Of a stretch of DNA of 64,000 nt, positions 28,158 through 36,150 are shown in pieces. Source of the stretch: Alcanivoracaceae bacterium. Lineage in GTDB: Bacteria > Pseudomonadota > Gammaproteobacteria > Pseudomonadales > Alcanivoracaceae. Below the pieces are notes generated by a model. That model saw nothing but the letters and a program-made list of their open reading frames with translations, was not told the DNA's origin and did not search any database. A program made the position numbers and the translations under genes. The stretch's first letter is position 1; the number at the start of each line of letters is the position of its first letter. The stretch is from positions 62,001-126,000 of the forward strand of contig JARGOL010000003.1 in assembly GCA_029212745.1 (NCBI GenBank), written 5' to 3'.

Positions 28158-28178
28158 CTTGAAAAGCAGGATGCAGAA

Positions 28179-28754
28179 ATGCGAAACATATTTGATTTAG
28201 AGCCACACACCCAAGTTCTGCAAGATGATTCGTACATAATTTCGTACCCACATATTCTCTCCTATTTCAGTGGACTAAAAGAAATTCGGGACGCCGATGT
28301 AGTAAGGGGTGCGCATATGGTTTACGGCTGGATGCCAACCGTTCTAGATCTGTACCCGGAAAGCCCAAATAAAACTCTAATTGAAATAGCTGAGCTGCTA
28401 ACTCAAGCCAAAAACAAAAACACACTGTCGAAAACGCAAATTCAAGACATTGCATCTGTCGTAAATAACTCGTTAGTGGGAGCATCTAAATTGCTCCACT
28501 TTGTTGTGCCTCATAAATACGCAATTTGGGATTCAAAAATTTATGCTTTTGTCCATGAAAAGAAGGCATACAACTATCGAGTTAATGATGTAGACCTGTA
28601 TGTTAAATATCTTGAGGCTCTAGAGGAATTAGAGGGAAAAGAGCAGTTTGGAGCGTTTCATCGTAGTGTTAATGGAAAGATTGGCTACGATGTTTCATGT
28701 AAAAGAGCCATCGAGCTGATTATGTTCTTAAACTCTCCCGAGCTAGGGGGCTAA
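28179..28754 (+). CDS. Cassette 6: unknown protein with a possible helical DNA-glycosylase-like motif
   Basis: 191 residues, no signal or membrane segment. The N-terminus is strand-rich; residues about 85-190 are helical. The segment GASKLLHFVVPHKYAIWDSK resembles the SKLLHxxxPxxxxIxDxRV-type pattern I associate with OGG-fold (8-oxoguanine DNA glycosylase-like) proteins found near defence genes. That match is by eye only and is not secure. The stop TAA lies inside the attC R'' box. Last gene of the array. Confidence 0.78.
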   Translation: MRNIFDLEPHTQVLQDDSYIISYPHILSYFSGLKEIRDADVVRGAHMVYGWMPTVLDLYPESPNKTLIEIAELLTQAKNKNTLSKTQIQDIASVVNNSLVGASKLLHFVVPHKYAIWDSKIYAFVHEKKAYNYRVNDVDLYVKYLEALEELEGKEQFGAFHRSVNGKIGYDVSCKRAIELIMFLNSPELGG

Positions 28755-28863
28755 CAATTTGCTGTACTCGGGCCCAACTACGCGCCGCAAGCTTGTGGTA
28801 TGGTGCGCAAACCTTACCACAAGCTTGCTCTGCTCCGATGGGCCGGCAAGCAAGGCGTTGATC
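28749..28863 (+). repeat. attC site 6 (long, terminal)
   Basis: R'' GGCTAAC (28749-28755) followed by AATTTGC; a probable R' GTTGATC at 28857-28863. It contains a perfect 14-bp inverted repeat, 28787-28800 against 28815-28828, with a 14-base loop, giving an unusually long hairpin. 115 bases, close to the longer attC type. The right boundary is less certain than in the other sites. Confidence 0.7.
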
Positions 28864-28945
28864 CCTGGGCCGGAACCCCGCCCCGCCTTTCACCACATCG
28901 ACTAATCCGTCACCATAAACGCTTTCCAACGGCAAAGGATCTTCT

Positions 28946-29998
28946 ATGGCACGGGAATGGCGCTTCTGGCTCGTGGGTGCGACGTTACTCATCGCCCTGC
29001 TCTGGCTACTGCATGGCATCCTGCTCCCCTTTGTGGCGGGTATGGCCATCGCCTACTTTCTCGACCCGGTCGCGGAGCGCCTGGAATCCTTCGGTTTGTC
29101 CCGCCGCGTGGCCGTGGGCCTGATCGTCCTGTTCTTTACCCTGCTGGGCCTGGCCGTGGCGATCCTGGTACTGCCCATCGTGCTCACCCAGACGCTCGAA
29201 CTGCTGCGGCAGATGCCTGAGTATCTCGAGCAAGCCCGGGAGTGGCTGGATGCCACGGCCGGCGGCCGGCTTTCCACACTGCTGGGCATCGACCCGGGCG
29301 ATTTCCGCAACGCACTCAAGTCGGCCGTCGGCCCGGCCATCAAGATACTCGGCTCCATGTGGAATCAGGGCATGGCGCTGCTTGGTCTGGGCTCGCTGCT
29401 GCTGGTGACTCCGATAGTCTCCATCTACCTGCTGCTCGACTGGGACCAGCTGGTGGCACGGGTGGACAGCCTCATTCCGCGTCATCATCGCGAAGAGGTG
29501 CGCGAGGTGTTTGTGGAGATCGACCGCACACTGGCGGGCTTCGTCCGCGGCCAGGGCACTGTGTGCCTGTTACTGGCGGCCTTCTATGCCGTAGGCCTGT
29601 CATTGGTGGGGCTCAAGTTCGGGCTGCTGGTGGGCCTGGCCGCCGGGCTGATCAGTTTCGTGCCCTATCTGGGCGCCATCATCGGCGGGCTGGCAGCGGG
29701 CCTGCTGGCCGCGGTGCAGTTCTGGCCGGACCGGATGGCCATTGCCCTGGTGCTGGCGGTATTCGCACTGGGTCAGTTCCTGGAGGGCAATTTCCTCACC
29801 CCGAAACTGATCGGTGATCGCGTGCGGCTGCATCCGGTGTGGGTGATGTTCGCGCTGTTTGCCTTCGGCTATCTGTTCGGCTTTGTCGGTGTGTTGCTGG
29901 CGGTGCCGGTAGCGGCGGCCCTGGGCGTGCTCACCCGCCACGGGATCGAGCACTACCAGCACAGCGAAGTGTTCCTGGGGGATGACGGCGACGGATGA
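28946..29998 (+). CDS. AI-2E/PerM-family permease
   Basis: 350 residues with about eight membrane segments, a soluble loop of roughly 100 residues after the second pair, and the family region GLVGLAAGLISFVPYLGAII (read here as LLVGLAAGLISFVPYLGAI). The C-terminal FALFAFGYLFGFVGVLLAVP is typical. Members transport autoinducer-2 or act as sodium/proton antiporters; the substrate is not assignable. GC-rich codon use returns here, marking the end of the cassette block. Confidence 0.88.
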   Translation: MAREWRFWLVGATLLIALLWLLHGILLPFVAGMAIAYFLDPVAERLESFGLSRRVAVGLIVLFFTLLGLAVAILVLPIVLTQTLELLRQMPEYLEQAREWLDATAGGRLSTLLGIDPGDFRNALKSAVGPAIKILGSMWNQGMALLGLGSLLLVTPIVSIYLLLDWDQLVARVDSLIPRHHREEVREVFVEIDRTLAGFVRGQGTVCLLLAAFYAVGLSLVGLKFGLLVGLAAGLISFVPYLGAIIGGLAAGLLAAVQFWPDRMAIALVLAVFALGQFLEGNFLTPKLIGDRVRLHPVWVMFALFAFGYLFGFVGVLLAVPVAAALGVLTRHGIEHYQHSEVFLGDDGDG

Positions 29999-30025
29999 AC
30001 AGGGCCCGTCGCCGGCCCAGCCCGC

Positions 30026-30469
30026 TCAACCGGCTTGTTTTAGCGTCTCGGTCAGTTCGTCCACCAGCGTGCGCCCGACACTGTAGAGCGCCTTGATGTC
30101 GCGGGCGAAGAAGGTCTTTTTCTCCCGGGTCTGCACCACCAGCACACCCAGCAGCGCGCCATCATGGTGCAGGGGAATGCCCAGATAGCTCTTGTGCTGC
30201 TCCTCGTCCGAGCCCTCGATGTGGAAGTATTCCGGGTGCCGCTGGATATCCCGCGCCGCCACCGGCCCGTCTGTGCGCGCTACCTTGCCGGTGAGGCCCT
30301 GGTCATAGCTCAGGCGCGCGCCAATGGCGCCGTCACTGAGGCCGTCCGTCGCGACGATTTCCAGGGACCTTTCCGCCGGATCGGCGAGATAAAGGGTGCA
30401 CACGTCCACGCCCAGCTCGGCACGCAGGCCAGACACATGGGTGCGCAGCGTTTGGCGGGATAAGGGCAT
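30026..30469 (-). CDS. Free-standing GAF-domain protein related to the PtsP GAF domain
   Basis: 147 residues from ATG 30469, chosen over an in-frame GTG nine bases earlier because GAAGG then sits eight bases away. It is a single GAF domain with no output domain. Motifs run parallel to the N-terminus of PtsP in this window: DVCTLYLADPAERSLEIVAT against [20 protein letters not shown], and YLGIPLHHDGALLGVLVVQ against [20 protein letters not shown] small-molecule sensor, perhaps of nitrogen-PTS ligands, is the simplest inference. Convergent with the PerM gene. Confidence 0.85.
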   Translation of the reverse strand: MPLSRQTLRTHVSGLRAELGVDVCTLYLADPAERSLEIVATDGLSDGAIGARLSYDQGLTGKVARTDGPVAARDIQRHPEYFHIEGSDEEQHKSYLGIPLHHDGALLGVLVVQTREKKTFFARDIKALYSVGRTLVDELTETLKQAG

Positions 30470-30557
30470 ATGGGCCACCTTCAGGGTTTGGGTTCACCCC
30501 TTAGGCAGCAAGTTACGTGCCAGAATAAATCATTAGACTATGCGTGGGGACCGTCAT

Positions 30558-30782
30558 TTAGAATCTGATCGCCTCAATTTTCCCGCAAAGAACACCTTCA
30601 TCTATCAGTCTCGAAGCCTCCATAAATGCGTTTGACTTCACATCATCGGAGAAAGGTATGCCCAGATTGATACAGTTCTGCAGGAAGTCTTGGAGTTGCT
30701 CCTGATTTTCAAAGCGCTTAATCAGTTTCCCCCGCCGGATTTCGGAATTCTCGTCGGAGAAATCCGATAGACGCTGCCCCCC
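30558..30782 (-). pseudogene. 3' remnant of an unidentified gene
   Basis: A minus-strand frame of about 74 codons, bounded upstream by an in-frame TAG (30785-30783) with no start codon near it and ending at TAA (30560-30558). It encodes a well-formed protein-like end: RLSDFSDENSEIRRGKLIK, then FENQEQLQDFLQNCINLG and ending GVLCGKIEAIRF. The amino-acid composition looks like a real protein C-terminus, so this appears to be the tail of a gene lost by rearrangement. Confidence 0.55.
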
Positions 30783-31128
30783 CTATATTGACTTGCCTTA
30801 CCCCAATATAGGAAACATATGCACTACCCCCTGAATCCAGCATTCGTTCACCTCAATGATCCATGCATTCGGAATAGTTTGATTTTCAACCATTTCCTGT
30901 GTCGGGGTTACTTTAATGTCCCGACTGTAACCACTGAACGGGGCCTACCCCTTTGCGCTTTCGTTCGAATGGGCATGAATTATATTATTGTTTATGTGCA
31001 TTTTTTCTTAAGCCGGGAATGTCGGTTTTCACTGAAGTCGGGATCGGGATAAAACGAATGATCGGCTTTTCCTCCTTTCAACCGGAAAAAAATTGACCAA
31101 TCGATGAAATATGGGTAAGCCGCGTATT
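30783..31128. other. AT-rich gene-free stretch with a short inverted repeat
   Basis: CCTATATTG (30782-30790) and CAATATAGG (30804-30812) form a 9-bp inverted repeat that could be an operator or an element end. A 77-codon frame at 30819-31052 has a Cys/Phe/His-rich sequence without family look and is probably not a gene. Nothing else is seen. Confidence 0.5.
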
Positions 31129-32154
31129 ATGTCTAATTTTCTCACAATCTTTAGCCCAATTTTTCTCCTTTTAGCAGTAGCTGGAGACGCGCTCTGCGAT
31201 ACTCCCCCCTCAACGGGAAGGTTTGTATATGAGGCGACCCCTAATCCAATGGGTGCTCGGTCGTCTCTGAGCGGGGATGGAAAAGTATTCACATCAGCCG
31301 GCAGCGCCAGGATTTCGGTATGGCGTCGATCAACCAACACAAAACTCTTTGAGATTTGTTGCTTCGCTCCGGGCTCTTCTCTATATACCCGTCATTTTAT
31401 ACTAGGGGAATATGAAAATTTTGGAATCGCCATCATAAAGAATGATGATAGCGGAGTGGTGACATTTACCGGTTATGGGCCGGATGGTTCGAGCGATTTC
31501 GAGACAAAGGTTGGCGCAAATTTTGAGAAATTAAACTATTCGCTGAACAGACGCAAAGACCGTCTTTATTTTTGGGATAGCAACAATCTATGGGCATATT
31601 CAAAGGGTGCCAAAACGCTTAAAGTTTATACCACTCCTTGGGAAGATTACTCCCCTGACAATGTTGCTTTTGGAGAGAATGATTCTGTTGTTGCGTATAA
31701 CGACGGCTCAAATGGTTTCATCAAACAGCAAGATAAAAATGGAAAGGTATATGGGCGTGTTTGCGAGAATCTTATCGCAAGCACCAGGCAATACTTGTCT
31801 CTTGATGGTGGTTCCAATGAGCTCCTGGCATTGGATGAGTTTGGTAATTCGTGCTATCTCAAAGATGGAGAAGAAGTTTTTCGCACATTAGATATTGGTT
31901 CAAATTTAAGAGACATACTCTTGATCAATAACAACATCTTTATTTTAACGGGAAAATCCCTTGCGGTTTATTCGAAGCCCGATCTCAATCCGATTTCTCG
32001 CATCACGATCGATGAAATAATTGAAGACATCGGTATAAAAAAAGACAGGATGTATGGCTTCCATTCAATTGGATATGACCACACAAGAGACAGATTTTTT
32101 GTGATAGGAAATGGCTCAACAGGCATGTTTTTTTTAGTTACATATGAAGAGTAA
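31129..32154 (+). CDS. Secreted beta-propeller-like orphan protein
   Basis: 341 residues from MSNFLTIFSPIFLLLAVAGD (ATG at 31129); an ATG six codons earlier is also possible. A signal peptide is followed by strand-turn repeats typical of a seven-bladed propeller (SGDGKVFTSAGSARISVW; RRKDRLYFWDSNNLWAYSKG; DGGSNELLALDEFGNSCY). AT-rich codon use is unlike the surroundings and there are no functional neighbours. No family identified; periplasmic or outer-membrane location expected. Confidence 0.72.
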   Translation: MSNFLTIFSPIFLLLAVAGDALCDTPPSTGRFVYEATPNPMGARSSLSGDGKVFTSAGSARISVWRRSTNTKLFEICCFAPGSSLYTRHFILGEYENFGIAIIKNDDSGVVTFTGYGPDGSSDFETKVGANFEKLNYSLNRRKDRLYFWDSNNLWAYSKGAKTLKVYTTPWEDYSPDNVAFGENDSVVAYNDGSNGFIKQQDKNGKVYGRVCENLIASTRQYLSLDGGSNELLALDEFGNSCYLKDGEEVFRTLDIGSNLRDILLINNNIFILTGKSLAVYSKPDLNPISRITIDEIIEDIGIKKDRMYGFHSIGYDHTRDRFFVIGNGSTGMFFLVTYEE

Positions 32155-32297
32155 CCAGGGATATTCAAAATTTCGATTCTTGATGCTCAGTAGGGGCGCG
32201 AATTAGTTAGGAGCGAATAACCGGGGTCAGACCTCACACTCTATGCCCGGGTTCAGGCCTCAAATTTCACAGGCCCTGGCATAAAGTAAGCGATCCC

Positions 32298-32331
32298 TCG
32301 CCAATTCAGCCGGTCACGGCTGAATTGGCGA
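32298..32331. repeat. 15-bp perfect inverted repeat with 4-base loop
   Basis: TCGCCAATTCAGCCG (32298-32312) pairs perfectly with 32317-32331, loop GTCA. It lies in a gap of about 270 bases after the propeller gene, just after GGGGTCAGACCTC-type sequence, which is common near dispersed REP-like elements. Strong hairpin without a T-run; a repeat-element relic or terminator. Confidence 0.65.
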
Positions 32332-32425
32332 CTGGTCAATGATGACCATACTTATCCTCGCTAGCGAATCGTTCTACCACCCTTCTTGCTCCATTCGTAA
32401 GTACCCGAACCCTGCAACCAAGACA

Positions 32426-32722
32426 TCAACGGCGCCTGCGTTTCCGGGTTTCAATAAACTCGAATACCATCGCAAGCACGACAAAATGGCCGGCCACAAG
32501 AAAACTAGCCTGCTTTGTGTCTTCTGGATGGTTGAGCTCCCCGGTCCGGAGGTGTGTCATCTGAAGGCCGAAGTACGGTGGAATAATCAAAATCAGTGCC
32601 ACAACAGCCAGACTAAGGCACATTGCCGCGCGCCTGGAAGCCAGCACGTTTCGCGTATATAGAAGGGCCGACGCAACGTAGGCCAGCCCCAGTAAAATCA
32701 ATGCAATAATTTCGAAAACCAT
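32426..32722 (-). CDS. Small polytopic membrane protein, unknown
   Basis: 98 residues, three probable membrane segments (VFEIIALILLGLAYVASALL; LSLAVVALILIIPPYFG; FLVAGHFVVLAMVFEFI) and a very basic C-terminal tail (ETRKRRRR). No family recognised and no clear RBS. It lies 40 bases downstream of gcvPB on the same strand, with composition nearer to the AT-rich patch than to the gcv genes. Confidence 0.55.
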   Translation of the reverse strand: MVFEIIALILLGLAYVASALLYTRNVLASRRAAMCLSLAVVALILIIPPYFGLQMTHLRTGELNHPEDTKQASFLVAGHFVVLAMVFEFIETRKRRRR

Positions 32723-32762
32723 CAGTGAAAACAGGGCGCCCGGAAGAGACTAAACAGCGCTT

Positions 32763-34229
32763 TCACTGCGCCTTCCACACCAGATCCAGCTCCCGCGCTG
32801 CCTTCACATCATCCAGGCGTCGCACGGGCTGGGTCCACGGCGCGCCGGTGACGCGGTCCGGGTCGTTCTTCACTTCGTCCATGATCTTTTCCATGGCATC
32901 GACGAATTCATCTAGCGCTTCTTTCGCTTCGGTTTCCGTGGGCTCGATCAGGAAGCACTCGGGCACAAGCAGCGGGAAGTAGGTGGTGGGTGCGTGCTGG
33001 TTGTAGTCCAGCAGGCGCTTGGCGATGTCCATGGCAGAGACGTGATGCTCTTTCGCCTCTTTCGCAAACGTGAGGATGAACTCGTGGCTGGCGCGGCGCT
33101 CCGGGTAAGCCGCGGTGCAGCCGATGGCTTCCAGGCGCTTGAGCAGGTAGTTGGCCGCCAGGGTCGAGTACTCGCCCACGCGCAGCATGCCTTCGCGGCC
33201 CAGCACGCGGGCGTAGAAGAAGGCGCGCAGCAGTACGCCGGCATTGCCCATGAAGGCCGACATGTGGCCGATGGTGTCGGGCACATCGGCATAGTCGAGC
33301 CAGTCGTAGCCGTTGTCGCTTTTGCCCACCATGGGTGTGGGCAGGTATGGCTTCAGGCGCTCGCTCACGCCCACCGGGCCGGCACCCGGGCCGCCACCAC
33401 CGTGTGGCGTGGCGAAGGTCTTGTGCAGGTTCATGTGCAGCACGTCAAAGCCCATGTCACCGGGGCGCACCTTGCCGAGAATCGCATTCAGGTTGGCGCC
33501 GTCGTAGTACAGCAGGCCACCGGCTTCGTGCACGGCCTTGGCGATGTCCTCGATCTGGCGCTCGAACACGCCGCAGGTGGACGGGTTAGTCATCATCAGG
33601 CCGGCGGTCTGCGGGCCGCAGGCGGCTTTCAGTGCCTCCAGGTCCACGTCACCGTCGCTGTTCACCGGGATCTCGCGCACCTTGTAGCCACACATGACGG
33701 CGGTGGCCGGGTTGGTGCCGTGGGCCGCTTCCGGAATCAGGATCTCGGTGCGTTCATCGTCGTTGCGTGCTTCGTGGTAGGCACGAATCATGGCAACACC
33801 GGCGAACTCGCCCTGGGCACCGGCCATGGGCGCCAGCGACACGCCCTGCATGCCGGTCACTTCCTTGAGGAATTCCTGCAGGTCGTGCAGGCAGGCCATG
33901 AAGCCCTGGCTGTGGCTGGCCGGCGCCAGCGGATGACGACCAAGGAACCCCGGCAGCATGGCGGCACGGTTGGCGCCACGCGGGTTGTATTTCATGGTGC
34001 AGGAGCCGAGCGGATAGAACTGTTTGTCGATGGCAAAGTTCTTCGACGACAGGTTGGTGTAATGGCGCACCACCTGCATCTCGGAAACCTCCGGCAGCAC
34101 CGGGCGCGACTGGCGACGCAGGCCGGCGGGAATGGCAGACAGCTTGCCCTCTTCCACCGCAGGCAGCGCCTGCGCGGTGGCACGACGGCCCGGACGGGAC
34201 AGGTCAAAGATCAGGTTGGACTCGCTCAT
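32763..34229 (-). CDS. gcvPB: Glycine dehydrogenase (decarboxylating), subunit 2
   Basis: 488 residues. The PLP-dependent half of the P-protein: the active-site Lys is in [18 protein letters not shown], and [18 protein letters not shown] is the substrate/PLP loop. With GcvPA it decarboxylates glycine and loads the aminomethyl group onto GcvH. The start overlaps the gcvPA stop by four bases (ATGA). Two-subunit P-proteins occur instead of the fused GcvP in several gammaproteobacterial lineages. Confidence 0.96.
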   Translation of the reverse strand: MSESNLIFDLSRPGRRATAQALPAVEEGKLSAIPAGLRRQSRPVLPEVSEMQVVRHYTNLSSKNFAIDKQFYPLGSCTMKYNPRGANRAAMLPGFLGRHPLAPASHSQGFMACLHDLQEFLKEVTGMQGVSLAPMAGAQGEFAGVAMIRAYHEARNDDERTEILIPEAAHGTNPATAVMCGYKVREIPVNSDGDVDLEALKAACGPQTAGLMMTNPSTCGVFERQIEDIAKAVHEAGGLLYYDGANLNAILGKVRPGDMGFDVLHMNLHKTFATPHGGGGPGAGPVGVSERLKPYLPTPMVGKSDNGYDWLDYADVPDTIGHMSAFMGNAGVLLRAFFYARVLGREGMLRVGEYSTLAANYLLKRLEAIGCTAAYPERRASHEFILTFAKEAKEHHVSAMDIAKRLLDYNQHAPTTYFPLLVPECFLIEPTETEAKEALDEFVDAMEKIMDEVKNDPDRVTGAPWTQPVRRLDDVKAARELDLVWKAQ

Positions 34230-35581
34230 GCCAGCACCTCCTTCAGTGCCGCCGCGTAGGCGGCAATCTCGTCATCGGTGCGCACTTCAGTGGCGCACAG
34301 CAGCACCGCGTTCTCCATGCCGTAGGCAGCGGCCAGTGACAGGCCACCGAGAATGCCCTTGTCCGCCAGCGCGGCCAGCACGTCGTCGGCTTTTTTCGGC
34401 AGGGTCAGTACCGCTTCATGGAAGGTGGCGGTGCTGAACGCCGGCTCGACTCCGTCGATGGCAGTGAGTGCCGCCACCAGCTTCTGCGTGTTGGCGTGGG
34501 AGTGGCCGGCAACACTGGCGAGACCATCCGGGCCCAGCAGTGACAGGTAAATGGTGGCAGCCGCCATGGCCAGGCCCTGGTTGGTGCAGATGTTGGAGGT
34601 AGCCTTGGAACGGCGGATGTGCTGCTCGCGAGCCTGCAGCGTCAGGGTGAAACCCTGCTTGCCTTCCAGGTCCACGGTGCGGCCAATGATACGGCCGGGC
34701 ATCTGGCGCACATGCTTCTGCTTGCAGCACATGAAGCCGAAGTACGGGCCACCGGATGACAGCGGAATGCCCAGCGGCTGGCCTTCGCCCACGGCGATGT
34801 CGACGCCATCGTCGCCCCACTCGCCCGGCGGTGTCAGCAGCGCCAGGGCGGTGGGATTCACCGCCGCAATGGACAACGTCTTGTTGTCACGGGCCCAGTT
34901 GGTCAGCGCGTCCACGTCTTCCAGGCAACCGAAGAAGTTGGGCTGGCAGATCACCAGCGCGGCGATGTCTTCTCCTTCGTAATGGGCCAGGGATTCCGTC
35001 AGTGTGGTGCCCATCTCGGAGCAGAACGGCACTTCGATCAGCTCCACGCCCTGGTTGGAAACGATGGCATCCACGGCCTGGCGGTAGCGCGGGTTGAGCG
35101 CGCCCGGGATCAGCACCTTGCCGGATTTCGATTTGCGGTTGGCACGCAGCGCCATGAGGATGGCTTCGGCCAGGCCAGACGCACCGTCATACACAGAGGC
35201 GTTGGACACGTCCATGCCGGTGAGGCCGGCCATCATGGACTGGTATTCGTAAATGGTCTGCAGGGTGCCCTGGCTCGCCTCGGCCTGGTACGGGGTGTAG
35301 GCGGTGTAGAACTCACCGCGGGTGACCAGCTCCCACACCGCTGCCGGAATGTGATGCTCATAGGCACCGGCACCGATAAAACAGACAGCGCCCTCATCCT
35401 GCTTTGCCCGCGCGGCCATGATGGCCGTGACTTCCATTTCCGTCAGGCCATCGGGCAGCTTTTCCAGCTTGCCGGCCTTCAGGTGGGCAGGAATTTCATC
35501 AAACAGGTCCTCGATGCGCTCGGCACCAATGGTGTCGAGCATGGCGCGGACGTCGTCATCGGTATGCGGGATATAGGGCAT
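34226..35581 (-). CDS. gcvPA: Glycine dehydrogenase (decarboxylating), subunit 1
   Basis: 451 residues beginning [20 protein letters not shown], typical of GcvPA. Further signature stretches: [20 protein letters not shown] and [18 protein letters not shown]. Forms the heteromeric P-protein with GcvPB, encoded directly downstream. Separated from gcvH upstream by 137 bases that contain two strong hairpins. Confidence 0.95.
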   Translation of the reverse strand: MPYIPHTDDDVRAMLDTIGAERIEDLFDEIPAHLKAGKLEKLPDGLTEMEVTAIMAARAKQDEGAVCFIGAGAYEHHIPAAVWELVTRGEFYTAYTPYQAEASQGTLQTIYEYQSMMAGLTGMDVSNASVYDGASGLAEAILMALRANRKSKSGKVLIPGALNPRYRQAVDAIVSNQGVELIEVPFCSEMGTTLTESLAHYEGEDIAALVICQPNFFGCLEDVDALTNWARDNKTLSIAAVNPTALALLTPPGEWGDDGVDIAVGEGQPLGIPLSSGGPYFGFMCCKQKHVRQMPGRIIGRTVDLEGKQGFTLTLQAREQHIRRSKATSNICTNQGLAMAAATIYLSLLGPDGLASVAGHSHANTQKLVAALTAIDGVEPAFSTATFHEAVLTLPKKADDVLAALADKGILGGLSLAAAYGMENAVLLCATEVRTDDEIAAYAAALKEVLA

Positions 35582-35624
35582 GACAGTGCGGTTCCTGGTG
35601 CGACAGGTTTAAGGTCCGGTCATT

Positions 35625-35677
35625 GCCGCCCCGGCAACAGGGCCGGGCGGCACGGGGTGGCAGGTTGCACCACCCCG
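35625..35677 (-). promoter_or_regulatory. Two GC-rich hairpins in the gcvH-gcvPA intergenic RNA
   Basis: GCCGCCCCGGC (35625-35635) pairs with GCCGGGCGGC (35642-35651); CGGGGTGG (35653-35660) pairs with CCACCCCG (35670-35677). No T-run follows, so they look more like mRNA processing or stability elements than a terminator. They could set different levels of H-protein and P-protein. Confidence 0.5.
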
Positions 35678-35718
35678 GGTGAGCAGCACGTGGCGCTCGT
35701 AGCTGGCCAGGCTGGGGC

Positions 35719-36111
35719 TCAGTCCTCGGCTTCCAGCTGGGCCGCGTAGGCATCGGCGTCGAGCAGGTTTTCCAGCTCGGACGGATCAGACACCTTGAGC
35801 TTGAACAGCCAGCCGTCGTTGTACGGGTCGTTGTTGACCAGCTCCGGCTCGTCCTCGAGCTTTTCGTTGATGGCGATCACTTCACCGGCCACCGGCGCGT
35901 AAATATCGGAAGCGGCTTTTACCGATTCCACCACCCCGGCTTCGTCACCGGCGGCCAGCTCGGCGCCCACGTCCGGCATTTCCACGTACACCAGGTCACC
36001 CATGGCGTCCTGGGCGTGCTCGGTGATACCGATCACGGCAGTGCCGTCCTGCTCCAGGTGAATCCACTCGTGGCTGGAGGCGTAACGCAGTTCTGCGGGA
36101 ATGTTGCTCAT
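35719..36111 (-). CDS. gcvH: Glycine cleavage system H protein
   Basis: 130 residues. The lipoylation Lys is in [18 protein letters not shown] (about residue 65). Carries the aminomethyl group from the P-protein to GcvT and the reduced lipoate to Lpd. Starts 39 bases after gcvT. Acidic throughout, as usual. Confidence 0.97.
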   Translation of the reverse strand: MSNIPAELRYASSHEWIHLEQDGTAVIGITEHAQDAMGDLVYVEMPDVGAELAAGDEAGVVESVKAASDIYAPVAGEVIAINEKLEDEPELVNNDPYNDGWLFKLKVSDPSELENLLDADAYAAQLEAED

Positions 36112-36150
36112 CGTAATGTCCCTTTCTTGGTAACTCGTGTCGGTTGACGG

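Larger units (their letters stand above)
24231..28857 (+). mobile_element. Integron gene-cassette array without integrase (CALIN), six cassettes
   Basis: Six AT-richer genes in the same orientation, each followed by an attC-like site of 55-115 bases. Each cassette's first bases are complementary to the R'' box of its own downstream attC. Cassette 1 starts TTAGCT and has R'' AGCTAAC; cassette 2 TTAGGC with GCCTAAC; cassette 3 TTATGC with GCATAAC; cassette 5 TTACGT with ACGTAAC. Cassettes 4 and 6 each differ at one base. This is the signature of cassettes that were once circular. No tyrosine recombinase gene is present in the 64 kb. Confidence 0.93.

Noticed and set aside
24230-28863. Reading the repeated intergenic sequences of the AT-rich block as CRISPR or transposon ends
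   Set aside because: Repeats are variable in length and sequence, pair with the next cassette's start, and carry GTTRRRY/RYYYAAC cores: attC, not CRISPR or IS ends.
30819-31052. 77-codon frame in the AT-rich gap
   Set aside because: No RBS, no family resemblance, unusual Cys/Phe/His content; most likely chance.
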